A stretch of 64,000 nt of DNA from Nonomuraea candida (GTDB lineage: Bacteria > Actinomycetota > Actinomycetes > Streptosporangiales > Streptosporangiaceae), in assembly GCF_000725485.1 (NCBI RefSeq), contig NZ_JOAG01000012.1:1-64000 (forward strand), given 5' to 3'. The notes under the pieces are model-generated. The model saw nothing but the letters and a program-made list of their open reading frames with translations. It was not told where the DNA came from and did not search any database. The translations under genes and the position numbers were made by a program. Positions 17,368 to 26,334 of the stretch are shown piece by piece; positions within the stretch are counted from its first letter, which is position 1; the number at the start of each line of letters is the position of its first letter.

Positions 17368-20300
17368 TCACGCCTCCGTGTGGGGCAGGTTGCTGGCGGC
17401 CACCAGCGTGCGGATGGCGCGCAGCGCGACGGAGAGCGTGGCGAGGTCGAAGTTGTCGCTCTCCCAGATCTCCGACAGCGTCTGGCGGGCGCGGGCGACC
17501 GCCGCCGAGTTGCCCTCGGTCCAGCGGGCCAGGCGCTCCTCCGGCGGCAGCCCCGGCTTGCTGTGGGCCAGCACGTCGCGCGTCAGCGAGGCGTGCGCGG
17601 CGTACAGGTCGTCGCGTAGGGCCGAGCGGGCCATCGAGTTCCACCGGTTGTCCCTGGGCAGCGCGATGATGCGCTCGCGCAGCCGGGCCAGTTGCAGCCG
17701 GTCGGCCAGGTCGAAGTAGACCTCCGCCACCTCGTTGACCGGCCGCTGCGTCAGGGACGAGATCTCCACCAGGTCCAGCGTCGAGTACGCCGGCACCATG
17801 GTCGCCACCCGCTCCGCCAGGTCCATCGGCACCCCGCGGGCCACGAAGGAGTCGCGGCGCTCCTCGTAGGCGGCCAGGTCGGGCCCCGTGAGCAGCTTGG
17901 GGAGGTGCGCGGCGAGCCCGTTGACCCCCTTGACGAAGAAGCCGACGGAGCCGGCCAGGTCGAGCGGCGGCCGGCGGTTGACCAGCAGCCACCGGGTGCC
18001 GCGCTCGGCCAGCTTGCGGGCCTCCAGCAGCATGGCGATCTGCACGTCGGTGCTGACCTTGTTGTCCAGCGACTCCACGGCCCGGTAGAAGCTGGGCAGG
18101 TCGAAGACCTCCCGCGCGACCAGGTAGGCCCGCACGATGTCGGGCGTGGAGGCTCCGGTCTCCTCCCCGAAGCGGTACATGAACGTGGTGCCCGCCGAGT
18201 TGACCAGGTCGTTCACCACGCAGGTGGTGATGATCTCGCGGCGCAGCGGGTGCTCGTCCATGTACGTGCGGAAGCGCCCCCGCAGCTCCGACGGGAAGTA
18301 GGAGACCAGCCAGGAGGCCAGGTAGGGGTCGTCGGGCAGGTCGGAGCCGAGCAACTCGGCGTCGGCCACCAGCTTGGTGTAGGCCAGCAGCACGGAGAAC
18401 TCCGGCGCGGTCAGCCCCAGCCTGGCCTGGCGCCGCTCGGCCAGCGTCTTGTCCGAGGGCAGGAACTCCAGCTCCCGGTTGACCAGCCCGTCCCGCTCCA
18501 GCTTGCGCAGGTAGCGGGCGTGGATGTGGAGCATCTCGACGGCCTGCTTGCGGGAGGCGGCCAGGACGACGTTCTGCGCGTAGTTGTCGCGCAGCACGAG
18601 GGCGGCCACCTCGTCGGTCATCGAGGTGAAGACCTGGTTGCGCTGCTTGTCGGTCAGCTCGCCGTCGCGGACGACCTGGTCGAGCAGGATCTTGATGTTC
18701 ACCTCGTGGTCGGAGGTGTCCACGCCGGCGGAGTTGTCGATGAAGTCGGTGTTGACCAGCCCGCCGTTGAGCGCGAACTCGATCCGGGCCAGCTGCGTGA
18801 AGCCCAGGTTGCCGCCCTCGCCGATGACCTTGCAGCGCAGCTCGGAGGCGTTGACCCGCAGCGCGTCGTTGGCCTTGTCGCCGACGTCGGCGTGGGACTC
18901 GGCGCCGGCCTTGACGTAGGTGCCGATGCCGCCGTTCCAGAGCAGGTCGACGGGGGCCCGCAGGATGGCGCTGATCAGGTCGTTGGGCGCCATGGACGCC
19001 ACGCCGGACGGGATGCCGAGCGCCTCGCGCATCTGGGGCGTGATCTGGATGGACTTGGCGGTGCGCGGGAAGACGCCGCCGCCGGGCGAGATCAGCGAGG
19101 CGTCGTAGTCCTCCCACGAGCTGCGCGGCAGCTCGAACAGGCGGCGCCGCTCGGCGTACGAGCGGGCCGCGTCGGGCGAGGGGTCCACGAAGATGTGCCG
19201 GTGGTCGAAGGCGGCCAGCAGCCGGATGTGCTGCGACAGCAGCATGCCGTTGCCGAACACGTCGCCGGACATGTCGCCGATGCCGGCCACGGTGAAGTCG
19301 GTGCTCTGCACGTCCACGCCGATGGTGCGGAAGTGGTATTTCACCGACTCCCACGCGCCGCGGGCGGTGATGCCCATGGCCTTGTGGTCGTAGCCGATCG
19401 AGCCGCCGGAGGCGAAGGCGTCGCCGAGCCAGAAGCCGTATTCCTTGGCCACGCTGTTGGCGATGTCGGAGAAGGTCGCGGTGCCCTTGTCGGCGGCGAC
19501 CACGAGGTAGGGGTCGTCGCCGTCGTGCCGCACCACATCGGGCGGGGGCACGACCTTGCCGTCCACGAGGTTGTCGGTGACGTCGAGCAGGCCGGAGATG
19601 AACATCCGGTAGCAGGCCACGCCCTCGGCGAGCAGGTCCTCCCGCGACCCGGACTTGGGCGGACGCTTGACGACGAATCCACCCTTGGACCCAGTCGGCA
19701 CGATAACGGTGTTCTTCACCATCTGTGCCTTCACCAGGCCGAGAATCTCCGTACGGAAGTCCTCCATCCGGTCCGACCACCGCAGCCCGCCCCGCGCCAC
19801 CTTCCCGAAGCGCAGGTGCACGCCCTCGACCCGGGGCGAGTAGACGAAGATCTCGAACTTCGGCCGCGGCAGCGGCAGCACGCTGATGGCCTCGGGGTCG
19901 AACTTGAGAGAGATGTACGGCTTGCGAACCCCGTCCACCGTCTGGAAGTAATTCGTGCGCAAGGTCGCGTGGATCATCTCCAGGTACGCCCGCAGGATGC
20001 GGTCCTCGTCCAGCGAGGCCACCTCGTCCAGCGACCGCAGGATCTCCTCGTTGAGCGCCTCCACGAGGTCGACCCGCACGTCCTCGCCCCGCCGCGGGTC
20101 GAGCTTGGCCTCGAACAGCCGCACCAGCAGCCGCGCCACCCGCACGTTGTCGCGCAGCACCCGCTCCATGTACGGCTGCGAGAACGTGCTGCCCGCCTGC
20201 CGCAGGTATTTGGCGTAGACCCGCAGCACCTCGACCTGCTCCCAGGTCAGCCCGCCCCGCAGGATCAGCGCGTTGAAGTCGTCGTCCTGCACCCGCCCCT

Positions 20301-22242
20301 TCCACAGCGCGGTGAGGCCGTCCTGGAAGAGCCGCTTGAAGTCGTTTCTGTCCACCTCTTCCGAGGGGGTGTAGCGCAGGCCGAAGTCGTAGATCCAGGC
20401 GTTCTTGGTGCCGGGGTCGTTGTCCCGGTCGATCTCGTAGGGCCGCTCGTCCACGACCTCCACGCCGAGCCGCTGGATCAGCGGCAGCGCCTGCGACAAC
20501 GAGATGGGCGAGCCGACCTTGTAGATCTTCAGCCGCCGCTCCCCCTCGGCGGCGTCGTACGGCTCGTAGAGGTTGATCCCGACCTCTTCGTCGTCGCCCG
20601 CCTCGACGAGCTGCTCCAGCCGCCGCAGGTCGACCACCGCCACCTTCGGCGGGAAGTCGGCCTTGTAGCCCTCGGGGAAGGCGGAGGCGTAACGCCTGGT
20701 GAGCGCGGGGGCCTCCGCCTCGGAGGTCATCTCCGTCAGCGCGGTGGCCAGGTCGTCCTCCCAGGAGCGGGTGATCGCGGCCAGGCGCGCCTCCAGCTCC
20801 TCCACGTCGACGCTCGGCGGCGGCAGCGGCCTGCCCCGCTCGCCGCGCACGACGACGTGCAGGCGGGCCAGCACCGACTCGCCGATCATCGCGCTGTAGT
20901 CGAGCGACCTGCCGCCCAGCGCCTTGAGCAGCACCTCCTGCATCTTCAGCCGCACCTTGGTGGTGTAGCGGTCGCGCGGCAGGTAGATCAGGCAGGAGAT
21001 GTAGCGGCCGTAGTCGTCGCGCCGCAGGAACAGCTTGACCTGCTTGCGTTCGCGCAGCCGCAGCACGCCCATCGCGATCGGCAGGAGCTGGTCGACCGAG
21101 GTCTGGAACAGCTCGTCACGCGGGAACGTCTCCAGGATCTCGATCAGGTCCTTGCCGTCGTGGCTGTCGGGCGCCAGGCCGGCCGCGTCGAGCACCCCGG
21201 CCAGCTTGCGCCGCAGCACGGGGATGCGGGAGATCGACTCGTTGTAGGCCACGTGGGTGAACAGGCCCAGGAAGCGCCGCTCCCCGATCACCTCGCCCTC
21301 GGGCGAGAACAGTTTGACCCCGATGTAGTCGAGATAGGTGGCCCGGTGCACGGTGGCCCTGGAGTTGGCCTTGGTGATGATCATGAGCTGCTTCTCGCGC
21401 GCCTTGGCCCGCATCTCGGCGGGCAGCGCCGCGAAGCTCTCCGAGCCGACCTTGTCGTCGCGCAGGATGCCCAGCGCCGCGCCCGGCAGCGCGCGCAGCC
21501 GCGCGCCCTCGTCGCTGTCCTCCAGGCGGTACTCGCGGTAGCCGAGGAAGGTGAAGTGCCCGTCGGCGAGCCAGCGCAGCAGGTCGATGCTGTCCTCGAC
21601 CTCGGCCGGCTCCAGCGGCGGCGGGTTCATCCCCAGGTCTTCGGCGGTCTGCACGGCCAGCGCGCGCATCTTCCTGAAGTCCTCGACCGAGTGGCGCACG
21701 TCGGTGAGCACCCGCTGCAGGTCGGCCTCGACGGACTTGAGCACGGCGGGGTCGGACTGGCGGTCGATCTCGATGTGGATCCACGACTCGACCAGCATCT
21801 GGCCGGTGACGTCCTCCTGGCCGCGGCCGAGCATCCGGCCCGTCATGTCGCGGCGCACCCGCATCTGCGGGTGGACCACCAGGTGGATGCCCAGGTCGTG
21901 CCGGTCGAGCTCCATGGTGACCGAGTCGACCAGGAAGGGCATGTCGTCGGTGACCACCTCGACCACGGAGTGGCCGGGGTCCCAGCCGTTCTCGTCGAGG
22001 GTCGGGGTGTAGGCCCGGACCACCGCCCTGCCCTGGGGGCGGACCTCGGCGAGCTGCCTCTGCGACATCGCCGGGCCGTACACGTCAACGGGGTTGCGGT
22101 CGAGCAGGTCCTCGGGTGCGACGTAGCGATAGTAGAGCCGCAGGAAGGACAGCGCCTCCTCGGTGCTCACGTGCTCGCTGCTGACGGCGCAACTCTCGGC
22201 CGCCCGCTGGAGCAGCTCGTCCTTGGCCTCGTCGAGCGGCAT
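17368..22242 (-). CDS. gdh: NAD-dependent glutamate dehydrogenase, large (GDH-180) type
   Basis: A 1,624-residue enzyme that oxidatively deaminates glutamate to 2-oxoglutarate and ammonia with NAD (EC 1.4.1.2). The N-terminal half has the ACT-like regulatory segments of the L_180 class (MPFLVDSVTMELDRHDLGIH). The catalytic part shows RGGLRWSDRMEDFRTEILGL, then KAQMVKNTVIVPTGSKGGFV, with the conserved lysines, and a Rossmann region around GGNLGFTQLARIEFALNGG. Length fits the class. ATG 22242 is chosen because AAAGGAG lies just upstream; a start at 22284 would lack one. It is 70 bp downstream of kynA in the same direction, suggesting joint amino-acid catabolism. Confidence 0.97.
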   Translation of the reverse strand: MPLDEAKDELLQRAAESCAVSSEHVSTEEALSFLRLYYRYVAPEDLLDRNPVDVYGPAMSQRQLAEVRPQGRAVVRAYTPTLDENGWDPGHSVVEVVTDDMPFLVDSVTMELDRHDLGIHLVVHPQMRVRRDMTGRMLGRGQEDVTGQMLVESWIHIEIDRQSDPAVLKSVEADLQRVLTDVRHSVEDFRKMRALAVQTAEDLGMNPPPLEPAEVEDSIDLLRWLADGHFTFLGYREYRLEDSDEGARLRALPGAALGILRDDKVGSESFAALPAEMRAKAREKQLMIITKANSRATVHRATYLDYIGVKLFSPEGEVIGERRFLGLFTHVAYNESISRIPVLRRKLAGVLDAAGLAPDSHDGKDLIEILETFPRDELFQTSVDQLLPIAMGVLRLRERKQVKLFLRRDDYGRYISCLIYLPRDRYTTKVRLKMQEVLLKALGGRSLDYSAMIGESVLARLHVVVRGERGRPLPPPSVDVEELEARLAAITRSWEDDLATALTEMTSEAEAPALTRRYASAFPEGYKADFPPKVAVVDLRRLEQLVEAGDDEEVGINLYEPYDAAEGERRLKIYKVGSPISLSQALPLIQRLGVEVVDERPYEIDRDNDPGTKNAWIYDFGLRYTPSEEVDRNDFKRLFQDGLTALWKGRVQDDDFNALILRGGLTWEQVEVLRVYAKYLRQAGSTFSQPYMERVLRDNVRVARLLVRLFEAKLDPRRGEDVRVDLVEALNEEILRSLDEVASLDEDRILRAYLEMIHATLRTNYFQTVDGVRKPYISLKFDPEAISVLPLPRPKFEIFVYSPRVEGVHLRFGKVARGGLRWSDRMEDFRTEILGLVKAQMVKNTVIVPTGSKGGFVVKRPPKSGSREDLLAEGVACYRMFISGLLDVTDNLVDGKVVPPPDVVRHDGDDPYLVVAADKGTATFSDIANSVAKEYGFWLGDAFASGGSIGYDHKAMGITARGAWESVKYHFRTIGVDVQSTDFTVAGIGDMSGDVFGNGMLLSQHIRLLAAFDHRHIFVDPSPDAARSYAERRRLFELPRSSWEDYDASLISPGGGVFPRTAKSIQITPQMREALGIPSGVASMAPNDLISAILRAPVDLLWNGGIGTYVKAGAESHADVGDKANDALRVNASELRCKVIGEGGNLGFTQLARIEFALNGGLVNTDFIDNSAGVDTSDHEVNIKILLDQVVRDGELTDKQRNQVFTSMTDEVAALVLRDNYAQNVVLAASRKQAVEMLHIHARYLRKLERDGLVNRELEFLPSDKTLAERRQARLGLTAPEFSVLLAYTKLVADAELLGSDLPDDPYLASWLVSYFPSELRGRFRTYMDEHPLRREIITTCVVNDLVNSAGTTFMYRFGEETGASTPDIVRAYLVAREVFDLPSFYRAVESLDNKVSTDVQIAMLLEARKLAERGTRWLLVNRRPPLDLAGSVGFFVKGVNGLAAHLPKLLTGPDLAAYEERRDSFVARGVPMDLAERVATMVPAYSTLDLVEISSLTQRPVNEVAEVYFDLADRLQLARLRERIIALPRDNRWNSMARSALRDDLYAAHASLTRDVLAHSKPGLPPEERLARWTEGNSAAVARARQTLSEIWESDNFDLATLSVALRAIRTLVAASNLPHTEA

Positions 22243-22312
22243 CTTGCTCTCACTCCTTTGTGAGGGTTTGCCATACGCGTTCATAGCGGTGTTCTTCGGT
22301 GGGGGCCCGTGT

Positions 22313-23116
22313 TCACAACCAGGCCCTAAGTTCCCACAGCAGCGGGAAGTAGTGCAGGCGGGTCCTACCGCGCAGGTAGGGGGCGCCCGTCGAGCCTCCT
22401 GTGCCCGACTTGGTGCCGATCTGGCGTTCGACCATCTGCACGTGACGCATCCGCCACAACGCGGCGGTCTCGTCGTGCGTCAGCAGGTCTTCGGCCAGTT
22501 GCCACAGGTCGTCGTAGGACCCGCGGTTTCTCGCCACGGCCAGCAGCGAAGCCATGATCTCGTCATCGGAGACCGGGAGGCCACGCCGGGAGAGGGCGGT
22601 CAGATAAGCATCCCACAGCGTGGGCTCGGCCAGCCTGCGGCGGAGCCTGGCGAGCTCCTCCTCGCCGGCGTGCCTGAAGCTGCCGAGGTAACGCTCGTCC
22701 TTCAGCCCCGACAGCACCTCCAGCTCCCTGAACTGCACCGACTGGAACCCGCTGGCGGGCGCCAGCTTGGCGCGGAACTCCAGGAAGTCCTGGGGCGTCA
22801 TCGTCTCCAGGACCTCGACCTGCTCCACCAGCACCCGCTCGACCGCGTGCACCCGCCGGAACAGGTGTCTGGCCAGCCACAGCTCACCGCCGAACATGGC
22901 CTCGCGGGCGCCCTCCAGCTCATGGAGCAGCAGCTTGAACCACAGCTCGTAGACCTGGTGGATGGTGATGAAGAGCAGCTCGTCGGGGGCCTGCGACTGC
23001 GGCCGCTGCTGGGCGAGCAGCTCGGGCAGGCGGAGATAGCCGCCGTAGGACAGCAGCCCGCCTTCCTCACCGAACTGCCGACGCGGAGGGCCGGGCGCAT
23101 CATCGTCGACGCCCAC
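22313..23116 (-). CDS. kynA: Tryptophan 2,3-dioxygenase
   Basis: A 267-residue heme dioxygenase opening the tryptophan indole ring to N-formylkynurenine. Family motifs present: LLFITIHQVYELWFKLLLHE near the N-terminus, ASGFQSVQFRELE, and the C-terminal WRMRHVQMVERQIG followed by KSGTGGSTGAPYL, which contains the proximal heme His. The length is normal for the bacterial form. GTG start at 23116. No other kynurenine-pathway gene is in the window. Confidence 0.96.
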   Translation of the reverse strand: MGVDDDAPGPPRRQFGEEGGLLSYGGYLRLPELLAQQRPQSQAPDELLFITIHQVYELWFKLLLHELEGAREAMFGGELWLARHLFRRVHAVERVLVEQVEVLETMTPQDFLEFRAKLAPASGFQSVQFRELEVLSGLKDERYLGSFRHAGEEELARLRRRLAEPTLWDAYLTALSRRGLPVSDDEIMASLLAVARNRGSYDDLWQLAEDLLTHDETAALWRMRHVQMVERQIGTKSGTGGSTGAPYLRGRTRLHYFPLLWELRAWL

Positions 23117-23200
23117 CGAACACCTCCCCCTGACCGCCCGGCCTCATGTGGCCGGGCGCGACGCCTGCCATATCGATACCACCCGAAAAGGGCACAGACG

Positions 23201-23401
23201 TCAACGTGACATCGACATGGGGGGATCGTCACCGGAGGTCGAGGACGGGGCGTTCCTGAGCTCGTCGAGCTGCTCGGGCAGCTCGGCCAGCTCGATCAGC
23301 TCGGCCTGACACCTCTCGCATGCGTCGAGGTGGCGCTCGAAGGCCTCGTGCTCCTCTTCATCGAGGACGCCGAGGACATAGGCGGCCACCCCGTCGTGCA
23401 T
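23201..23401 (-). CDS. Minimal zinc-binding (ZAS) anti-sigma factor
   Basis: Only 66 residues: an anti-sigma helix (VAAYVLGVLDEEEHEAFERH) with the H-x3-C-x2-C zinc motif (HLDACERC) and a short polar tail. There is no membrane helix or sensor domain, so it would be a soluble anti-sigma factor, possibly a redox switch through its zinc cysteines (inference). Its ATG overlaps the sigma-factor stop (TGATG), so the pair is translationally coupled. Confidence 0.88.
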   Translation of the reverse strand: MHDGVAAYVLGVLDEEEHEAFERHLDACERCQAELIELAELPEQLDELRNAPSSTSGDDPPMSMSR

Positions 23402-23955
23402 CAGCCGGCTACCCCCTTGTCCCGCAGCTGTTCGCGGAGAGCCCGGATGCCGTAGTAGAGCCGGGACTTCACCGTGCCCGGCGGGATCCCCAGAATCTCC
23501 GCCGCTTCACTTATCGTACGGTCTCGAAGGTAAGTCTGCTCAATGACTTCTCGGTGTTCCTGTGACAGGGATCGAAGGGCGTCGGCGACGACCATCGCCG
23601 ACAACGCCCGCTCCGACCCATCGGGCACCGACATCATGTCGACTTCCGGCGGCTCGACCTCCTGCGGCCGAACGCTCTTCCGCCGACGACCATCAATGAC
23701 TATGCGACGGGCCACTGTCAGCAGCCACGCCCATATCAGGCTTGGTTCCCATTGCAGTCTTGCCGAGTTTCGCCAGGCCCTGACGATCGTCTCCTGCACG
23801 ACGTCTTCAGCCCACTGAAGGTCGTTACCTGTGGATTTGCGTACGTGGCGCAGCAGAGGGCCGCCGAACTCCTGGTAAAGCACCGCGATGCGGTGCTCCG
23901 CCTCGGCATCCGCACTCTCGAACCTGCCGTCGAGGTGACCTAGCACGGGGCACAT
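23401..23955 (-). CDS. ECF-type RNA polymerase sigma factor
   Basis: A 184-residue sigma-70 family ECF factor: region 2 (DVVQETIVRAWRNSARLQW, WAWLLTVARRIVIDGRRRKS) and region 4 (LRSLSQEHREVIEQTYL, ISEAAEILGIPPGTVKSRLYYG). ATG 23955 with GAAGGTG just upstream fixes the start; the much longer open frame has no sigma homology. Coupled to the anti-sigma gene. It is divergent from the DUF4142/DUF1996/redox genes, which are its likely regulon (inference from position). Confidence 0.92.
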   Translation of the reverse strand: MCPVLGHLDGRFESADAEAEHRIAVLYQEFGGPLLRHVRKSTGNDLQWAEDVVQETIVRAWRNSARLQWEPSLIWAWLLTVARRIVIDGRRRKSVRPQEVEPPEVDMMSVPDGSERALSAMVVADALRSLSQEHREVIEQTYLRDRTISEAAEILGIPPGTVKSRLYYGIRALREQLRDKGVAG

Positions 23956-24027
23956 CTTTACACCTTCGTTATCCAGGCGGTAGCCACTCCGATAACTCCA
24001 GTCATTTCTAACTATCTCCGGCCATAC
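23956..24027. promoter_or_regulatory. Divergent promoter region of the sigma/redox locus
   Basis: This 72-bp AT-richer gap separates the ECF sigma gene from the DUF4142 gene and must hold both promoters. TCTAACTATCTCCGG resembles a -10 region for the rightward gene. I cannot name a specific ECF consensus. Confidence 0.4.
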
Positions 24028-24711
24028 GTGAACCTGAACCGAGACGGCCGCGTACCTCCGACCATGCACAGGCTTTTGCGCGGCGAGATGTTCATGCTCG
24101 GCGGTTTCGTCTTGGCCGCCGCCGCGACAATCGTGCTGGTCATGCCGCCGGCGATCGATCCCGCGGCCGCCCAGTGGACACAGACGTCGTCGGGGCCGCT
24201 CACGGCCGCCGACCGCGACCTCCTGGTCAAAGTACGTCAGGCGGGCCTGTGGGAGATGCCCGTCGGCGAGTACGCGCAGACCCGCGCCCAGTCCCAGCGG
24301 GTGAAGGAAGTCGGCAAATTGATCATGGAAGAGCACATGGACCTCGACCTGATCACCCGCCAGACCGCCAAGAAGCTCGGCGTGGCCCTGCCCGACGAGC
24401 CCAATCCCGACCAGCAGCGCTGGATGGCGCAGCTCGCGGCGGAGAGCGGTCCGGCCTTCGACAAGGACTTCGCCAACCTGTTGCGCGCCGCGCACGGCAA
24501 GGTCTTCACCGTCGTGGCGGGCGTACGGTCCGGGACGCGCAACTCCGAGATCAGGAAGTTCGCCTCCGAAGGCATCAACTACGTGATGCGCCACATGGGC
24601 TATCTGGAGTCCACCGGCCTGGTCGACCACGACCAGTTGCCCGAAGCCCCGACGCCTCCACCCGCTCCACCCGTCGCAATGGCGGTTGAAAAGAGGAGAC
24701 ACACATCATGA
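24028..24711 (+). CDS. DUF4142 (ferritin-like) exported protein
   Basis: A 227-residue protein (from GTG 24028; ATG 24064 is an alternative). An N-terminal hydrophobic segment (MLGGFVLAAAATIVLVMPPA) acts as anchor or signal. The four-helix DUF4142 domain follows (AADRDLLVKVRQAGLWEMPVG, VKEVGKLIMEEHMDLD, KDFANLLRAAHGKVF, IRKFASEGINYVMRHMGYL). The fold is ferritin-like; metal binding is possible but no clear di-iron ligand set is obvious. Its stop overlaps the next start (ATGA). Confidence 0.85.
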   Translation: MNLNRDGRVPPTMHRLLRGEMFMLGGFVLAAAATIVLVMPPAIDPAAAQWTQTSSGPLTAADRDLLVKVRQAGLWEMPVGEYAQTRAQSQRVKEVGKLIMEEHMDLDLITRQTAKKLGVALPDEPNPDQQRWMAQLAAESGPAFDKDFANLLRAAHGKVFTVVAGVRSGTRNSEIRKFASEGINYVMRHMGYLESTGLVDHDQLPEAPTPPPAPPVAMAVEKRRHTS

Positions 24712-26267
24712 GGAGATCCAGACGCATGGCCGCGGCCGTGTCGGCGTTGGCCGTGGCGGCAGGCGGCCTGGTGTCCGCGGCCGTCATCGGCGTGGGCGCG
24801 AGCCCCGTCCTGGCCGACCACTGCGATCCCGCCGAGGCCACGCAGGCGCCCCAGACGAACCGGCCGCAGCGCCAGGGGCAGCCGGACCAGGACCAGAACC
24901 AGGACCAAGGCCAGGACCAGAACCAAGGCCAGGACCAGAACCAGGACCAGGGACAGCAGCAGGACCAGGGACGGGATCAGGGCCAGGGACAGGATCAGCA
25001 GCAGCCGCCGGACCGGCAGACCGGCGACGGGCAGGGCTCCGACCAGCAGGACTCCGACCAGCAGGACTCCGGTCGGCAGGACTCCGATCAGCAGGGCTTC
25101 GAGGTCGATCAGCAGGCTCCCCAGGGCGGCGGCGTCGCGCTGCGGGACCCGGCGCTGCCGCCCGAGGCGCCCGAGGACGGCGCCCCCGAGGCCGATGCCC
25201 CCGAGGCGCAGCCGGAGGAGAGCCCGACGGTCCAGTCACGCCGCCGCGGCGGCGGGAACGGCCAGTTCACCAGGTCTCCCAGCCCGAGCCCCAGCCAGTC
25301 GCAGGACCCCGGCGACGACGGGAACGAGCAGCCCTCGCCCACCGGCACCGCTTCCCCCACCGCCTCCCCCACCGCGACGGGCGGCGCCGGTGAGGAGTGC
25401 GCCGACCTGGGCCCGTTCCCCGAGGACTTCGTGGACATCCGCCAGGTCGCGCCGGTGAACAACAACGTCCGCGCCGGCCGGGGCGGCTCGCGGGGCACGT
25501 TCGTCTCCCAGTGCGGCACCAACCGCAACGGCCACAACAACCCCGACAACTTCATCGTCGCTCCGGGGGTCAGCAACGGCGCCCACCACCTGCACGACTA
25601 CGTGGGCAACCTGTCGACGGACGCCTTCTCCACCGACGAGAGCCTGGCCGCGGCGGGCACGACCTGCCGGCTGGGCGACAAGTCCACCTATTTCTGGCCG
25701 GTGCTCAGGGACCGCAGGTCGGACGCGAACGCCGACGACCCGGACGGCAACGTCGGCACGGTGCTGCGGCCCCGCGCCGTGATCCTGCAGTTCCGCGGGA
25801 ACGCCACCGCCAGGGTCGTCGCGATGCCCAGGTTCATCAGGATCATCACCGGTGACGCCAAGGCGGCCACGAACGGCGGGGCCAACGCCAAGGCCGGCTG
25901 GAGCTGCTCGGGATTCCAAAATCGCATAAGTCCCGATAAATACACGCTTTGCCCGCGCGGCAGTCAGGTCCTTCGTATTCTGGACTTCCCCAGCTGCTGG
26001 GACGGTCAGAACACCGACAGCGCCAACCACCGCACGCACGTGGTCTTCCCTGACCAGAACGGCGCCTGTCCGCAGGGCACCCGGCCGATTCCGCAGTTGC
26101 GCATGACTCTCGCGTACAACGTGCCGCAAGGCCCCTCGTACGCGGTGGACGCCTTCCCGGAACAGAAGCACAACCCCATCACCGACCACGGGGACTTCGC
26201 GAACGTGATGCCCGACCGGCTGATGCAGTTCGTCGTCTCATGCATCAACCGGGGGCGCCGGTGCTGA
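24708..26267 (+). CDS. Secreted DUF1996 protein with Gln/Asp-rich N-terminal repeat region
   Basis: A 519-residue protein: Sec signal (VSALAVAAGGLVSAAVIGVG, cleavage near VLA-DH), a low-complexity region (about residues 45-130) of QDQNQDQGQ and SDQQDSDQQ units, a Pro/Glu and Ser/Pro linker, then a DUF1996 domain (about 255-519) with the conserved His segment NGAHHLHDYVGN, CWDGQNTD, HRTHVVFP and a terminal Cys. The domain is known from secreted proteins of fungi and actinobacteria and its activity is not established. Coupled to the DUF4142 gene by ATGA. Confidence 0.88.
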   Translation: MRRSRRMAAAVSALAVAAGGLVSAAVIGVGASPVLADHCDPAEATQAPQTNRPQRQGQPDQDQNQDQGQDQNQGQDQNQDQGQQQDQGRDQGQGQDQQQPPDRQTGDGQGSDQQDSDQQDSGRQDSDQQGFEVDQQAPQGGGVALRDPALPPEAPEDGAPEADAPEAQPEESPTVQSRRRGGGNGQFTRSPSPSPSQSQDPGDDGNEQPSPTGTASPTASPTATGGAGEECADLGPFPEDFVDIRQVAPVNNNVRAGRGGSRGTFVSQCGTNRNGHNNPDNFIVAPGVSNGAHHLHDYVGNLSTDAFSTDESLAAAGTTCRLGDKSTYFWPVLRDRRSDANADDPDGNVGTVLRPRAVILQFRGNATARVVAMPRFIRIITGDAKAATNGGANAKAGWSCSGFQNRISPDKYTLCPRGSQVLRILDFPSCWDGQNTDSANHRTHVVFPDQNGACPQGTRPIPQLRMTLAYNVPQGPSYAVDAFPEQKHNPITDHGDFANVMPDRLMQFVVSCINRGRRC

Positions 26268-26334
26268 TCTGAAGGGCCCTCAGGGGCGCCCAGCCTTCCG
26301 AGTCGCACCCTCACCCGACCTTGGAGGGAACTAC

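Noticed and set aside
17692..22263. 1,523-codon open frame antisense to glutamate dehydrogenase
   Set aside because: Composition is His/Val/Gln/Arg-rich antisense translation of a well-recognised gene; no domain is visible. Long antisense frames are expected at this GC content.
24786..25240. Zorya, TonB or Tol-Pal function for nearby channel-like or repeat proteins
   Set aside because: No ZorC/ZorD, TonB, TolA/B or Pal genes anywhere in the window, so these names were not used.
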